Source: Streptomyces vietnamensis (lineage in GTDB: Bacteria > Actinomycetota > Actinomycetes > Streptomycetales > Streptomycetaceae). Taken from it: a DNA stretch of 64,000 nucleotides. The position numbers were made by a program, and so were the translations under genes. The notes below the pieces were generated by a model, which did not search any database, was not told where the DNA came from, and saw only the letters and a list, made by a program, of their open reading frames with translations. Shown one piece after another: positions 63,672 through 64,000 of the stretch. How positions within the stretch are numbered: position 1 is the stretch's first letter; each line of letters starts with the position of its first letter. The DNA lies in the NCBI RefSeq assembly GCF_000830005.1, contig NZ_CP010407.1, positions 3,453,001 through 3,517,000 on the forward strand, read 5' to 3'.

Positions 63672-64000
63672 TTGCTGTTCCAGCGCTCCAAGCGTGCGCG
63701 CCGCGTCGCCGCGTGCACCGCTCTCGCCCTCTCCGCCGGCATGCTCCTCGCGGGCCCCGCGTCCGCCGACACCCCGGCTCCCGTCCCGTCGATCCAGAAG
63801 GAGGCGCCCTCCTTCACGCCGCCGAAGCTGGTGCTGCCGAAGGCGGACCGGGCCGGCACCGCCGCGGCCGACGCCACCTCCCTGCCGCTGTCCGACCTGG
63901 ACGGCGACGGCATCGAGGACATCATCTTCCGCACGACGGAGGGGCTGCTCTTCACGAGCACGTCCAGCGGTGGTGGCGACGTCTTCGACATCGGCCGTGA
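63672..64000 (+). CDS. secreted FG-GAP/VCBS repeat protein, paralogue 3 (3' end outside window)
   Basis: The first 109 codons are present. TTG 63672 follows ggggggatctc. The signal peptide LFQRSKRARRVAACTALALS ... GPASAD nearly equals those of paralogues 1 and 2, followed by a short Pro-rich linker and the first repeat (LSDLDGDGIEDIIFRTTEGLLF). The remainder lies beyond the right edge, so the family array may continue. Confidence 0.88.
   Translation, partial: MLFQRSKRARRVAACTALALSAGMLLAGPASADTPAPVPSIQKEAPSFTPPKLVLPKADRAGTAAADATSLPLSDLDGDGIEDIIFRTTEGLLFTSTSSGGGDVFDIGR

Overview
The window is high-GC DNA with strong G/C third-position bias. It carries leaderless and GTG/TTG starts, many DUF397/XRE, TetR, SUKH and FG-GAP genes, and the run glmU - prs - rplY (L25) - S8 protease - pth - ppc - desaturase. 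All of this points to a Streptomyces chromosome. The order mfd ... glmU-prs-rplY-pth-ppc-desaturase-TetR matches, as far as I recall, the core region around SCO3109-SCO3129 of S. coelicolor, so most of the window is core chromosome with accessory insertions. No external comparison was run.

Layout. 0-12.5 kb: a polymorphic-toxin locus on the minus strand. It has a 3582-residue secreted RHS/YD-repeat protein with a pretoxin Hint domain and a C-terminal WHH-type HNH nuclease, followed by a SUKH (SMI1/KNR4) immunity gene, an unrecognised gene and a DUF4265 gene cut by the window edge. 12.6-18.2 kb: a two-gene membrane/BMP-like operon, a GNAT-like protein, an HNH lipoprotein, an SCO6745-family gene divergent from a TetR regulator with two visible operators, and a secreted SGNH hydrolase. 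18.2-27.5 kb: mfd, an orphan Phd/YefM antitoxin whose toxin is missing, a MacB-like ABC exporter and an EmrB/QacA-type MFS pump. 27.5-31.4 kb: a small membrane protein, a gamma-glutamylcyclotransferase-SGNH fusion, an alpha/beta hydrolase and a DUF397/XRE/HATPase triad. 31.5-40 kb: a frameshifted secreted FG-GAP gene, SRPBCC-MarR, MFS/ArsR, a LysE exporter divergent from an ArgP-like regulator, a VOC protein and a DivIVA-like coiled-coil protein. 40-45 kb: a compact divergent module of four genes. These are a WHH nuclease-SUKH fusion, a deaminase-SUKH-4 fusion, a YwqJ-type deaminase and a SUKH-3 protein. 45-58 kb: a sensor kinase, tRNA-Gln(UUG), glmU, prs, a subtilase, rplY, pth, a sortase substrate and ppc. 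58-64 kb: a desaturase-TetR operon and three tandem FG-GAP secreted paralogues, the last one cut by the window edge.

How parts work together. The RHS toxin and its SUKH partner form a classical contact-toxin/immunity pair. The 40-45 kb module carries a second copy of the same nuclease fold, this time fused to a SUKH domain and without a secretion signal, beside two deaminase-like proteins each paired with or fused to a SUKH domain. It is the best candidate here for an under-described system. The core genes feed cell-wall precursor synthesis (glmU), PRPP supply (prs), translation (rplY, pth, tRNA-Gln), anaplerosis (ppc) and membrane-lipid unsaturation.

A recurring oddity is short tandem repeats sitting on or directly after stop codons at six places. 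A second is that all four FG-GAP paralogues start with TTG behind a G-rich ribosome-binding site.
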